The notes: generated by a model from the sequence alone, not told the origin. DNA of 64,000 nucleotides from Nocardia jinanensis (GCF_014645735.1 NZ_BMMH01000006.1:388520-452519), one strand, 5' to 3'; positions 1-8,860 are shown, counted from the stretch's first letter. Translations and numbers: made by a program.

Positions 1-2
1 CC

Positions 3-527
3 ATCCGGGAGAACATCCTCGATATCGCCGGAGTCCGAGTCGTGTGCAGCTTCATCTCCGATATCACCGAGATAAGAGACATGCTCGCCGGACAGGAAGA
101 CATCACCGTCCTGGAAGAACGCGACTACATCACCCACCGCAAACCGAACGGCTACCAGAGCCTGCACCTGATCGTATCGATCCCGGTCTTCCGCTCCCAC
201 CGCACCGAACACATGCCGGTCGAAATTCAGATCCGAACCATCGCCATGGACTTCTGGGCCAGCCTCGAACACAAGATCTACTACAAATACCGCGGTGAGG
301 TCCCGCCGAACCTCCGTAGCGACCTGACCCAAGCCGCCCGAGTCGCCACCCAGCTCGACGAAAAAATGGAAGCCCTGCACCGCCAGGTCGACCGCACCGA
401 GCGCACCCAGGCCGGCCCGTCCGAGACGCTGGACCTCAGCCGCCTGTACAACAGCCTCACGAGAGACACCTCATCCGGTGGCCGGCGCAGTGACACCACC
501 CCACACGATCGCTCTCCTGAGCTGTAG
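3..527 (+). CDS. RelA/SpoT-like GTP pyrophosphokinase, 3' part
   Basis: This is the C-terminal 174 codons of a small alarmone synthetase-type protein; the frame is open to the left edge, so the start lies outside. Visible family features are the nucleotide-binding stretch RKPNGYQSLHLIV and the following VEIQIRTIAMDFWASLEHKI, which belong to the RelA_SpoT synthetase fold that transfers pyrophosphate from ATP to GDP/GTP. After the domain comes a charged, probably helical tail (RVATQLDEKMEALHRQVDRT) typical of single-domain YjbM/YwaC-like enzymes. No HD hydrolase or TGS/ACT domain follows, so a stand-alone small synthetase is more likely than a long Rel protein. It probably raises (p)ppGpp under stress. 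No downstream partner is obvious, since the next gene begins 213 bp later behind its own operators. Confidence 0.85.
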   Translation: MRENILDIAGVRVVCSFISDITEIRDMLAGQEDITVLEERDYITHRKPNGYQSLHLIVSIPVFRSHRTEHMPVEIQIRTIAMDFWASLEHKIYYKYRGEVPPNLRSDLTQAARVATQLDEKMEALHRQVDRTERTQAGPSETLDLSRLYNSLTRDTSSGGRRSDTTPHDRSPEL

Positions 528-678
528 ACGAGCCGGCCCGACGAGTAGGTCGGCAGGAACTGGAACCCCTCCGTAGGCCATACGACCATTACGGCTCGAG
601 CGCCGCGAGATCACCCCGGTGCACCGTGCAGCCGGAATTACGTTCATCACAATCTTCGCTCGGCGCTCGACTCATTGG

Positions 679-720
679 GGTGAACACTGGTTCACTCAGC
701 GGGGTGAACACTCGTTCACC
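679..720. promoter_or_regulatory. Two tandem palindromic operators (TetR type)
   Basis: Two copies of one palindrome lie 21-62 bp upstream of the exporter start. The first (679-696) is GGTGAACACTGGTTCACT with arms GTGAAC/GTTCAC. The second (703-720) is GGTGAACACTCGTTCACC with arms GGTGAAC/GTTCACC. Their centres are 24 bp apart. The layout is what a TetR autoregulator needs, and the TetR gene closing this operon (2735-3322) is the obvious candidate ligand. The repeats are directly visible; the binding partner is inferred. Confidence 0.75.
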
Positions 721-740
721 CCGAACGAAAGGGTTCTTGT

Positions 741-2738
741 GTGAGCGCGCAAGACCGTGTCACAAAGTCCGAAGGCGCACGGAGTTGGACCGTGATGGCG
801 ACCTTGGCGCTCACCGGCACCGTCGTCTCCCTCCAGCAAACACTCGTCCTCCCGCTCTTGCCCGATCTGCCCGGCCTCCTGAACACCACCGCCGATAACG
901 CGTCGTGGCTGGTGACCGCGACTTTGCTTTTCGGTGCGGTCTCGATTCCCACCGTCACCAGGCTCGCCGATATGTTCGGCAAGAAGCGGATGATGATGGT
1001 CGCACTCGCCATCATGGTGCTCGGTTCGGTCCTCGGCGCGGTCAGCACCGACCTCATACTGATAATCATCGCTCGCGCGATGCAGGGTGTCGGGCTTTCC
1101 CTCATACCCGTAGGTATAGCGATTCTTCGGGACGAGCTGCCTCGCGATCGCATGCCGCTCGGGGTAGCACTGATGAGTGCCAGTCTGGCGATCGGTTCCG
1201 GTGCGGGGCTCCCCTTATCCGGTCTGATAGCGGCGCATTTGGACTGGCATGCCATATTCTGGGTCACCGGAGTCGTGGGAGTTGTCGTCCTTACCGCCGT
1301 CTGGCGGGTGATCCGCGAGTCTCCGGTCAAGACCGGCGGGTCGTTCGACTATCGGGGCGCGGTCATCGGATCGGTCGCCCTGACAGCGGTGATGCTCGCG
1401 TTGTCCAAAGGGGCACATTGGGGCTGGACCTCGGGCACCACTCTCACCATTATCGGCGTAGGCACAGCTCTTTTGATCGCATGGGTGCCGCTCGAACTTC
1501 GAGTCCGAAATCCGCTCGTCAATGTCCGAATCGCTGCCCGCCCGGCAATCGTGCTGGCGAACGCGGCCTCACTGCTGCTGGGCTTCGCCATGTTCGCGAA
1601 TATGCTCGTCACCACCCAATTGCTCCAACTGCCGGTGAGTTCGGGTTACGGGCTCGGATACGACATAGTGAACACCGGGCTGTGGATGGCGCCGATCGCG
1701 TTGGTCTTCGGCGCGATGGCGCCGGTGTCTGCAAAGATCATCCGCCGATACGGCCCGGTGGCGACACTGCTGGCCGGAACGCTCCTGATGGCCGGCTCTT
1801 ATGTGGCTCGCGTGTATCTCAGCGACAATCTCTGGCAGATAGTCGTCGGCTCGGTGCTGGTGGCCGCCGGAACATCGATGACCTACGCTGCCCTCCCCAC
1901 ATTGATAATGCGCGCCGTTCCTCTTACGGAATCGGCGTCGGCAAATGGACTGAACACCCTACTGCGGTACATCGGCACGGCCCTGTCCAGCGCAGTCATG
2001 GCCGCGGTGGCCACCATGAGTACGATCCGAGTCGCTGACGAGGTATTCCCCAGCTTCCAGGCCTTCACCGTGCTGTTCTGGGTTTCCGCAGGTGCCTGCT
2101 TCGCCACAGCGATCATTGCGTTGGCCATGACCAAACTTCGGGAGATACCGGACGAGAGCACCGAGGAACTCGACAAATCCGCGCATTCGCATGAGGCGGT
2201 GGCCGGCGGGAAAGTGCTGAACCAGTCGGAGCGCCCGATCGGTCACGCGGTCGTCACAGTGTTCACACCGTCTGCAGACCACGTCGATTGGAGTCAGGTG
2301 GACTCGGCGGGCCACTTCTCGGTCGCCGTTCCCGGCCCGGGCCGCTACCTGCTGGTCACCGCAGCCGACGGATGGACACCGGACTCTCGCCTGGTAGACA
2401 TCGACACCGGTGGCAGAATCGATGCGATAGTGCTGAAGGAACGGCTGATGATGGCGGGCACAGTGGTCGATGCGAGCGGGCCGGTACACGGTGTCAATGT
2501 GGTACTCACCCGGCAATCGGGCGAAGCCGTCGGGACGACCAAGACCGGTGCGATCGGAGACTACCAATTGCCCCTTCCTCAGAACGGGAGATACATCATC
2601 ACCGCGTTCACGAATTCCTCGTCCACCGCACGCGCAATCACGATCTTGGGCTCAGCTCGTAACTTCGATATCGAGCTTCCCGAGCCCTCCGCGCAGATAT
2701 CGGCTACACCGCACGCCGACGCGGTATCCGCGCGGTGA
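741..2738 (+). CDS. MFS exporter (DHA2-like) with C-terminal carboxypeptidase-regulatory-like domains
   Basis: A 665-residue protein, starting with GTG. Residues ~15-470 are a major facilitator with many hydrophobic helices: the loop DMFGKKRMMM after helix 2, then RAMQGVGLSLIPVGIAIL and RYIGTALSSAVMAAVATMST, which are features of drug:H+ antiporters with about 14 helices. Residues ~485-650 are soluble. They look like two tandem beta-sandwich repeats of the CarboxypepD_reg/Cna-B kind (GKVLNQSERPIGHAVVTVF...DSAGHFSVAVPGPGRYLLV, then GTVVDASGPVHGVNVVLT...GDYQLPLPQNGRYIIT). It overlaps the TetR gene by 4 bp (GTGA) and sits behind two palindromic operators, so it is probably an inducible efflux pump repressed by that TetR. 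Substrate unknown. The fused domains are unusual for a permease, and their side of the membrane is unclear. Confidence 0.85.
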   Translation: MSAQDRVTKSEGARSWTVMATLALTGTVVSLQQTLVLPLLPDLPGLLNTTADNASWLVTATLLFGAVSIPTVTRLADMFGKKRMMMVALAIMVLGSVLGAVSTDLILIIIARAMQGVGLSLIPVGIAILRDELPRDRMPLGVALMSASLAIGSGAGLPLSGLIAAHLDWHAIFWVTGVVGVVVLTAVWRVIRESPVKTGGSFDYRGAVIGSVALTAVMLALSKGAHWGWTSGTTLTIIGVGTALLIAWVPLELRVRNPLVNVRIAARPAIVLANAASLLLGFAMFANMLVTTQLLQLPVSSGYGLGYDIVNTGLWMAPIALVFGAMAPVSAKIIRRYGPVATLLAGTLLMAGSYVARVYLSDNLWQIVVGSVLVAAGTSMTYAALPTLIMRAVPLTESASANGLNTLLRYIGTALSSAVMAAVATMSTIRVADEVFPSFQAFTVLFWVSAGACFATAIIALAMTKLREIPDESTEELDKSAHSHEAVAGGKVLNQSERPIGHAVVTVFTPSADHVDWSQVDSAGHFSVAVPGPGRYLLVTAADGWTPDSRLVDIDTGGRIDAIVLKERLMMAGTVVDASGPVHGVNVVLTRQSGEAVGTTKTGAIGDYQLPLPQNGRYIITAFTNSSSTARAITILGSARNFDIELPEPSAQISATPHADAVSAR

Positions 2739-3322
2739 CCCGAGCCAGGGATGCCGCGCTGGCAGCGGCGGCGAAACTGTTCGCGGAGCGCGGATACCGC
2801 CACGTGACCATCCGCGATATCGCGCTGGCCGCAGAGCTGTCACCCGCAATGGTGATGAAAGCGGTGGGAAGCAAGGAGAAACTCTTCCACGAGGTGGCCG
2901 AGGTGCAGCCACTCGAGCTTGCCGGAATACCTGACGAAGAACTCGGCCGAGCCCTGGTCCGAAACATCATCGAACGCAGACGGACGAACGCGGTGGAACC
3001 AATGGGACGCGCGATCATGCTGCGGCTCACCGCCCCCGATCCCGACACGATTCAAGAGAAGTTCACCAGTGGCTACTTCGATGCGCTGGCCGAAAGGCTC
3101 GGCGGTGGTGACGACGCCGAGTTGAGGTCCGAGCTGGCAGTAGGTGCGCTGATGGGCCTCGCCGCTGCTCTGCGAATCTTCGAGGCCCCCCACTCTGCCG
3201 CACATTCTGATCAGGTGTTGCTGCGTTTCGGCGATATCGTCCAGAAGCTGCTGGACGGAGACGACCGAGGCAGCACATCGGCGCATACGACCGCTCAGGA
3301 TGGCCACGTCCCCGGCTCGTGA
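2735..3322 (+). CDS. TetR-family regulator of the exporter
   Basis: A 195-residue repressor. The N-terminal HTH is clear (AAKLFAERGYRHVTIRDIA, then AELSPAMVMKAVGSKEKLF), followed by an alpha-helical ligand-binding domain of usual length. The GTG start overlaps the exporter's TGA by 4 bp, so translation is coupled and the two products are made together. It likely binds the palindromes at 679-720 and represses its own operon until an exported compound binds. The C-terminus after about residue 175 is polar and may be disordered. Ligand unknown. Confidence 0.88.
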   Translation: MTRARDAALAAAAKLFAERGYRHVTIRDIALAAELSPAMVMKAVGSKEKLFHEVAEVQPLELAGIPDEELGRALVRNIIERRRTNAVEPMGRAIMLRLTAPDPDTIQEKFTSGYFDALAERLGGGDDAELRSELAVGALMGLAAALRIFEAPHSAAHSDQVLLRFGDIVQKLLDGDDRGSTSAHTTAQDGHVPGS

Positions 3323-3466
3323 TCTCCCGAACCCCATCGAGTCCGTGAACCGACAGGCCCCACAGCGTCCGGCCGATCCGCGGATAGGCCCGGGCGTTGC
3401 ACCACGCGCGCGTCATCAGCCACAGATTCACGGGGAGGGCGGGCTCGGTCGGTCAACGGAGATTCT

Positions 3467-3669
3467 TCACGAGACCCCGGCCGTACAGTGGCGGATGGAC
3501 ACGCTGACCAGCCGGTTCAGGGCATGGAAGGGGAACGGCGGCGGGCGCAGCACGTCGACGATGAGGACCACGCGCAGATCGTCCGCGTCGTTGCGGACCT
3601 CGTGCCCCAGCTGTCGTCGAAGAGGATGCTTTCCCGCTCGCTGGATCCGGCACTGCGATGTTCGCTGAT
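3467..3669 (-). pseudogene. Aspartyl/asparaginyl beta-hydroxylase remnant (frameshifted)
   Basis: Reading right to left, one frame gives ERESILFDDSWG. After a frame change near 3605 another frame continues HEVRNDADDLRVVLIVDVLR and PPPFPFHALNRLVSVSIRHC up to a TGA at 3467-3469. Together these match the C-terminal end of actinobacterial Asp_Arg_Hydrox proteins (iron/2-oxoglutarate beta-hydroxylases), including the FDDS(W/F)xHEVxN stretch that carries the second metal histidine. The N-terminal two thirds are missing: the neighbouring phosphoesterase gene ends directly at the remnant. It cannot make an active enzyme. Confidence 0.65.
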
Positions 3670-3670
3670 G

Positions 3671-4870
3671 TCAAGCCGAATGAAGCGTTATCACCGTGAT
3701 TTCGCTGGGTGCGAAGATACGGAAAGGAGGACCCCAGAAGCCGGAGCCCCTGCTCGTGTACAGCTGTGTCCGTGCACCGTGGCGGCTCAACCCGTGAACG
3801 GTGGGCTGATCGAGGCGGACCAGGAAGTTGAACGGCCAGATCTGCCCACCGTGGGTGTGGCCGGCGATCTGAAGGTCGACACCGGCAGCCTCGGACTCGA
3901 AGACCTGCTTGGGTTGATGCGCGAGCATGAGCACCGGAAGCCCGGGATCGACTCCCGCCAGAGCATCGTCGAAGTTCGCGCCGTGACCACTCAGTTTCGC
4001 GGACTTCGCAGTGGCATCGTCGACCCCCGCGACGACGAGCCGGTCACCGCCGCGCTCGACGACGATGTGATCGTTGTGCAGAGTTTTCCAGCCGATCGAA
4101 TCCATGTAGTCGAGCCAGCCCTGCGCCTCCCCGAGGTACTCGTGATTGCCGGTGACATAGACCCTGGCGAGCCCGGCATCCATGGTGGCGAGCGGGGCCG
4201 CCTGCACACGTCGTTGTTCGACGGTGCCGTCGGCGATATCACCGACGTGGGCAACGATGTCGGGACGTAATTCGTTCACAGCCGCGGCGACTCCGAGCGA
4301 CCACTTCGTCCGGTTGATCGGGCCGAAATGCGTATCGGTGACGGCGACGACTCGGGTGCCGTCCAGGCCGCGGCCGAGTCGTGGCAGGGTGACGTCCACA
4401 TATTTGATTCGAGGAATTCGCATGGCCTCCCGATTGCCCCAGATCAAGAGAACCGCGGTCACGAGAACGACCGCTGTGGCGACCGAACGTGAGCGAACCG
4501 GGTCCGCCACCCCCATCGAGCCGAGTGCGAGGCGCGCGATATTGCCGAGCACCGACCACACGAAGAGCACCCAGATAATTCCCAGGACGGAGTCGCCGAT
4601 CAGGCCGGCCCAATCGAGATGCCGTCGGCCGTGGCTCGAGACAAGTGTCACGGGCAGGCCCACGAGAGTGATCACGAAGGCCGCTGTTCCCAGTGCGACT
4701 ATGGCTGTCGGCCACTGTGTCCCGGATATCACCAGCGTCCACCAGGGGACGGCGAAAAGGATCAGCAGAACGGAGACGAGCGTCGTAGCGATCGCGACTA
4801 CACGCAGGGGTCTGTGTATCGTGCGCGAATCTGATCGGGTCGTCGTTTCTGGCAACGGAGTGCTCACCAC
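3671..4870 (-). CDS. Membrane-anchored metallophosphoesterase (YkuE-like)
   Basis: A 399-residue protein. About four hydrophobic segments fill residues ~25-165, followed by a calcineurin-type phosphoesterase domain (~175-395). All metal-ligand motifs are present: VTDTHFG, HVGDIADG, VTGNHEYL, LMLAHQP and IAGHTHGGQIWP. The family hydrolyses phosphomonoesters or lipid-linked phosphoesters with two divalent metals. The membrane region suggests the domain acts at the membrane surface on an envelope substrate; I cannot name it. GTG start (a second GTG follows immediately). It stands alone and runs toward the beta-hydroxylase remnant. Confidence 0.88.
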   Translation of the reverse strand: MVSTPLPETTTRSDSRTIHRPLRVVAIATTLVSVLLILFAVPWWTLVISGTQWPTAIVALGTAAFVITLVGLPVTLVSSHGRRHLDWAGLIGDSVLGIIWVLFVWSVLGNIARLALGSMGVADPVRSRSVATAVVLVTAVLLIWGNREAMRIPRIKYVDVTLPRLGRGLDGTRVVAVTDTHFGPINRTKWSLGVAAAVNELRPDIVAHVGDIADGTVEQRRVQAAPLATMDAGLARVYVTGNHEYLGEAQGWLDYMDSIGWKTLHNDHIVVERGGDRLVVAGVDDATAKSAKLSGHGANFDDALAGVDPGLPVLMLAHQPKQVFESEAAGVDLQIAGHTHGGQIWPFNFLVRLDQPTVHGLSRHGARTQLYTSRGSGFWGPPFRIFAPSEITVITLHSA

Positions 4871-5228
4871 CTCGATCCTAAATCAGTTCTCGAGGCTCTC
4901 GAATGAGCACGGCGAATAGTCGGCCAGCAGATCCTGCCTCCGCCTGTCACCGACTGCGCCGATCGCGTCGAGGTGGCGTGAAAGCAGGCCGATAGGCGAC
5001 GATGGCACAGCAGGAACGGGGAGGCTCCCGAGATCGAGATCGCGTAGGAACCGTCAGGGTCGCCGGTCCCGCCGCGCCTGCCCACCGAACCACCCTCCAT
5101 CGACGTGTCGAACCAGCGAAACCATAGGTCGCGCAGCGCAATCCTGACTTCGTCCTTGCTAGTTTGTCGGTGCAACAAATCTGGACCGCTGCCGCGGGCC
5201 GGTCCCAACAGGACGGAAGACGAGGTCG
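4871..5228. other. Intergenic region between divergent genes
   Basis: 358 bp separate the phosphoesterase and ceramidase starts, so both promoters should lie here. On the minus strand a short protein-like stretch (DEVRIALRDLWFRWFDTSM, later SYAISISGASPFLL) can be read between about 5160 and 4990. It resembles a gene fragment more than random frame, but I cannot assign it. No strong inverted repeat or sigma-A consensus was recognised. Confidence 0.3.
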
Positions 5229-7196
5229 ATGCCGGAAACGATCTATTCGAACGATCGCCATTTGGTCGGGCGTGGCTTTGCCGACATCACCGGAGAACCG
5301 GCCGAGGTCGGCATGCTCGGCTACGGTAAGGCCGATCAGAAGACCACCGGAATACACCTCCGGTTGCGCGCACGCGCCTTCGTCTTCGCGGACCCGATCG
5401 TCGATCGGCGGGTGCTGCTGATCGTGAGTGAGCTGCCTCTGGTCTTTTCCAGCATCACCCAGGAGGTGTTGCGCCGCCTGGGTGAGAGCTTCGGCGACAC
5501 CTACACCGAGTCCAACGTGATGCTCACCGCAACCCACACCCACTGCGGGCCCGGCGGCTATTCGCACCACCGGTTGTACAACAGCTCGACCGGGTTCCGC
5601 CCCAAGACCTTCGCGGCCATCGTCGACGGGATCGTCGAGGCGGTCGAGCGAGCGCACGAGGATCTCGCACCGGCAACCCTGCGCCTGATACACGGCGAGC
5701 TGCGCGAGGCCAGCGTCAATCGCGCGCGTGCGGCATTCGACCGAAATCCGCAGGAGGACAGGGACTATTTCCCGGACGCCGTCGACCCACAGACGACCCT
5801 GCTACGCATCGATCGCGAGGGCGAACCGGTCGGCGCCATCAACTGGTTCGCCACGCACGGCACGTCGCTGACCAACCGAAACACGCTGATCAGCGGCGAC
5901 AACAAGGGATACGCGGCCTATCACTGGGAGCATGTGGTCGAAGGCGTGGACTATCTCGCGGACCCGGATCCCGACTTCGTCGCGGCCTTCGCACAGACCA
6001 ACGCCGGTGATATGTCACCCAACCTGGACGGCAGGCCCGGTCACGGCCCTACCGGCGACGAGTTCGACAACGCCCGGATCCTCGGCCTGCGCCAATACGA
6101 GGCCGCGGCGAAACTCGGAGCGGGGTACATACCTCGAATGGCCGGCAGCGTCGATTACCGCTTCGTACATGTCGATCTGTCCGCGGTGACCGTGTCCGCG
6201 GAGTTCACCGGAGACGGGCGCGAGCACCGCACCGGCAGTCCTGCCGGGGGTGCGGCCGCCTTCGCCGGCGCGGAGTACGACGGGCCCACCCACTGGAAGA
6301 CCTTTCACGAAGGCCGTAATCCGGGCTGGGATCTGCTGTCGCGGTTGGCGTACCGATTCGCGCCCGCACTGCGGGACGCGCAGGCGCCCAAAGCGATCGT
6401 CGCTCCGGGCAGACTGCTCAACCGGTTCGGGCCGTACGTGCAAGAGATCGTTCCGGTACAACTCATCCAGATCGGCGAGCTGTATCTGCTCGGCATTCCG
6501 GGCGAGGTGACGATCACCGCCGGCCTGCGGTTGCGGCGCACGGTGGCGGCCGCCCTCGGCGCCGAGCTGGCCAATGTCCTGGTCGCCGGATACAGCAACG
6601 CCTATATGCATTACGTCACAACTCCTGAGGAGTACGACGCACAGCACTACGAAGGCGCGAGTACCTTGTTCGGCCGATGGGAGCTGCCGGCCCTGCAGCA
6701 GATAGCGGCGCAGCTCGCGACCGCGATGCACGACGGCGACACCGTACCGTCCGGTACCACGGCGCCCGATCTGGCGGAGCGGCAGCGACCTGCGGAAATA
6801 GCACCACCGCCGGACTTTCCGCCGGCGGGAAAGCAGTTCGGCGACGTGCTCACCGAGCCGGAACCGGCGTATCGCGCCGGGGAGCCAGTGAACGTCGAGT
6901 TCGCCGGGGCGCACCCCAACCACGACCTACATCGCGGCAGCACTTACCTCATGGTGCAGCGGCGCGACGAGAAGCGCTGGCGGACGATCGCCGGCGACGG
7001 CGACTGGGCGACCACCTTCAGCTGGTCGCGTGGCCCCGCATCGAGCTCGCGAATCACCATCGTCTGGCACAGCCCGGCCGACGCAACACCCGGCAGCTAC
7101 CGGATCCGGTACTTCGGCGACGCCGTGCAGCTCAGCGGCGACCGTGTCCCCATCAGCGGCACGTCGCCCGAGTTCCAGATCCACGGCGAGGACTGA
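5229..7196 (+). CDS. Neutral/alkaline ceramidase
   Basis: A 655-residue enzyme that hydrolyses the amide bond of ceramide to sphingosine and fatty acid. Family marks: GRGFADITGEPAEVGMLGY at the N-terminus, the zinc-binding ATHTHCGPGGYS (~residue 98) and NWFATHGTSL (~214), and the nucleophile region TNAGDMSPNLDG (~258), whose serine corresponds to the catalytic Ser of Pseudomonas neutral ceramidase. A C-terminal beta-sandwich (~545-655) is also present. Length matches the family. No signal peptide or transmembrane segment precedes the catalytic domain, although several bacterial homologues are secreted. ATG start with GAGG a few bases upstream. Possible roles are scavenging or detoxifying sphingolipids from hosts or soil eukaryotes. 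It is monocistronic. Confidence 0.93.
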   Translation: MPETIYSNDRHLVGRGFADITGEPAEVGMLGYGKADQKTTGIHLRLRARAFVFADPIVDRRVLLIVSELPLVFSSITQEVLRRLGESFGDTYTESNVMLTATHTHCGPGGYSHHRLYNSSTGFRPKTFAAIVDGIVEAVERAHEDLAPATLRLIHGELREASVNRARAAFDRNPQEDRDYFPDAVDPQTTLLRIDREGEPVGAINWFATHGTSLTNRNTLISGDNKGYAAYHWEHVVEGVDYLADPDPDFVAAFAQTNAGDMSPNLDGRPGHGPTGDEFDNARILGLRQYEAAAKLGAGYIPRMAGSVDYRFVHVDLSAVTVSAEFTGDGREHRTGSPAGGAAAFAGAEYDGPTHWKTFHEGRNPGWDLLSRLAYRFAPALRDAQAPKAIVAPGRLLNRFGPYVQEIVPVQLIQIGELYLLGIPGEVTITAGLRLRRTVAAALGAELANVLVAGYSNAYMHYVTTPEEYDAQHYEGASTLFGRWELPALQQIAAQLATAMHDGDTVPSGTTAPDLAERQRPAEIAPPPDFPPAGKQFGDVLTEPEPAYRAGEPVNVEFAGAHPNHDLHRGSTYLMVQRRDEKRWRTIAGDGDWATTFSWSRGPASSSRITIVWHSPADATPGSYRIRYFGDAVQLSGDRVPISGTSPEFQIHGED

Positions 7197-7540
7197 ACTG
7201 GCCACAGGCGGACACCACCACTCCGTCCCAGGGGCTCTCGAGACTGGCGCGAGAGTTCTTCCTCTGCTCGGGAAGCGGATGTTCTGCCTCTCGAACCGCA
7301 CCCGCAGCGGGATGCGAACGGGCGCGGGAAGGACGAACGCCCGAAGGCTGCGTCTCGGGGGATCCTGCGAGGGCTGCGTGCGTAGGTCGAGCAGTGGGCG
7401 GGCGCGCCGGTTCCGGGGGTAGGTGGGCGTGATCCGCGTAAAGGCGGTTCGCCGGCTGTTCGGACCTGGTACTCCAGTTCGATATGCGCCAGTACTGCGG
7501 TTCGATGTGTGCGCGGACTTCGGATTCCTATCGTCGGCTC
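7197..7540. other. Intergenic region, no gene recognised
   Basis: About 340 bp of GC-rich sequence between the ceramidase stop and the chosen start of the serine hydrolase. No frame gives family-like protein and no strong hairpin was seen. The promoter of the following gene presumably lies here. Confidence 0.4.
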
Positions 7541-8671
7541 ATGCGTATCCGAGCCTTCGCTGTGCTGGTCTGCACAGCAGTGGTATTCCTTTCTGCCTGC
7601 ACGACGAGCCCGGCAGCGCCCGCTACTGTGCCTTCAGCCGCAGACGCGCGTCTGGATATTGTGCGCGGTGACCTCGAAGCGCTGGTCGGCTCGGGTGCTG
7701 TCGGCGCCGTCGCCACGCTGACCGAGAACGGTGCGACCACGGTCGTGGCATCCGGTCTGGCCGATATCGCGGCGGGTACTTCCATCCCTACCGAGGTTCC
7801 TCAGTATGTCCGGGCCGGTAGCATCACCAAGTCCTTCACCGCCGCGATCGTGCTGCAGTTGGTAGCCGCGCAACGGATCGATCTCGATCGGTCGATCGAG
7901 GCGTATCTACCCGGCCTGCTCACCGGTGCCGGCCTGGACAGGAACGCCATCACGGTCCGCCGGATTCTGGGCCATCGAAGCGGGCTACCCGAGCCGGCCC
8001 GCTCCTGGGAGACGAACGAGTACGCGGCGGCACAGGAAGGCCGTACCTACACCCCGGCGCAGGAGATCGCACTCGCCTTGCGGTCTCCCGCGCGGTTCGC
8101 TCCCGGTGCCGGGTTCGAGTACTCGAACACCAACTACATTGTCGCCGGCATGCTGGTCGAGGCGGTGACCGGGCATCGCTACGCCGACGAGTTGCGCGAC
8201 CGCATTCTGGTGCCGCTGAGCCTGTCGGGTACCTATCTGCCGGCCACCGGGGAAACCGGCCTGCGCGACCCGCATCCGACCGGTTATGCCACCGTCGGCG
8301 GCGCCCTCACCGACACGACACGCATGGAGCCGTCGCTGCCGTGGGCATCAGGCGCGCTGGTCAGCACCGGCGCGGACCTGAACCGGTTCTTCACCGCGTT
8401 GCAGACCGGTCAGTTGGTGCCGGATACCGTCTTGCAGCAGATGCTCGACGGGAGCGATATGGGCCACGGTGACGGCATGTTCTACGGGCTCGGCGTCGGA
8501 TACACCCGGCTACCGTGCGGCGCGCAATTCGTGGGCAATGTCGGTGGCGTTCAAGGCTTCTCCGCTGTCTCCGGTGCCACCGCGGGCGGGCGCGCGGTCA
8601 CCGTCTCCTACACCGGCACCCCCTCCACTGTGGATATCGGCGACTTGCTCACCCACGCATTGTGTGGGTGA
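7541..8671 (+). CDS. Serine beta-lactamase/DD-peptidase-like lipoprotein
   Basis: A 376-residue class C beta-lactamase-fold hydrolase. I chose the ATG at 7541 because it opens a clean lipoprotein signal (MRIRAFAVLVCTAVVFLSAC, lipobox LSAC). An in-frame ATG at 7484 would place 19 non-signal residues ahead of it. Catalytic motifs are SITK (SxxK, nucleophile Ser ~90) and YSNTNY (YxN, ~200). No KTG box is obvious; the C-terminal VGNVGGVQGFSA segment takes its position, with HxG replaced. Anchored outside the membrane, it could be a D-alanyl-D-alanine carboxypeptidase, esterase or beta-lactamase-like enzyme; sequence alone does not decide. A strong stem-loop covers the stop codon. Confidence 0.87.
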   Translation: MRIRAFAVLVCTAVVFLSACTTSPAAPATVPSAADARLDIVRGDLEALVGSGAVGAVATLTENGATTVVASGLADIAAGTSIPTEVPQYVRAGSITKSFTAAIVLQLVAAQRIDLDRSIEAYLPGLLTGAGLDRNAITVRRILGHRSGLPEPARSWETNEYAAAQEGRTYTPAQEIALALRSPARFAPGAGFEYSNTNYIVAGMLVEAVTGHRYADELRDRILVPLSLSGTYLPATGETGLRDPHPTGYATVGGALTDTTRMEPSLPWASGALVSTGADLNRFFTALQTGQLVPDTVLQQMLDGSDMGHGDGMFYGLGVGYTRLPCGAQFVGNVGGVQGFSAVSGATAGGRAVTVSYTGTPSTVDIGDLLTHALCG

Positions 8672-8673
8672 GC
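8647..8673 (+). terminator. Stem-loop over the stop codon
   Basis: GCTCACCCAC (8647-8656) and GTGGGTGAGC (8664-8673) are perfect 10-bp complementary arms around a 7-nt loop. The stem includes the last codons and the TGA of the hydrolase gene. No U-tract follows, as is common for actinobacterial terminators. An RNA-stability or processing element is an alternative. Confidence 0.55.
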
Positions 8674-8711
8674 GGTGGCTCAGCTGAAATTTCCGTATCC
8701 TGCTCGGTGCC

Positions 8712-8860
8712 GCCGGACGGGGGCGCGGGCTGGGTACCGAGGCCACGCGTCTGATCGTCGGTTACGGCTTCGAGCGGCTCGGCCTGCACCGGATTTCACT
8801 GGAGGGTCTATGCCTTCGATCCGCGTGGCGGTGATGTCTACAAGAAGGTCGGCTTTCGCA
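8712..8860 (+). pseudogene. GNAT acetyltransferase remnant
   Basis: GRGRGLGTEATRLIVGYGFE then RLGLHRISLE reads as motif A and helix of a GCN5-related N-acetyltransferase (acetyl-CoA pyrophosphate loop RGxGLGTEA). After ctggag a one-base shift at ~8805 is needed to continue VYAFDPRGGDVYKKVGFR, the expected motif B. Both ends of the gene are missing. It is a relic between the hydrolase and the ABC pair. Confidence 0.65.
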
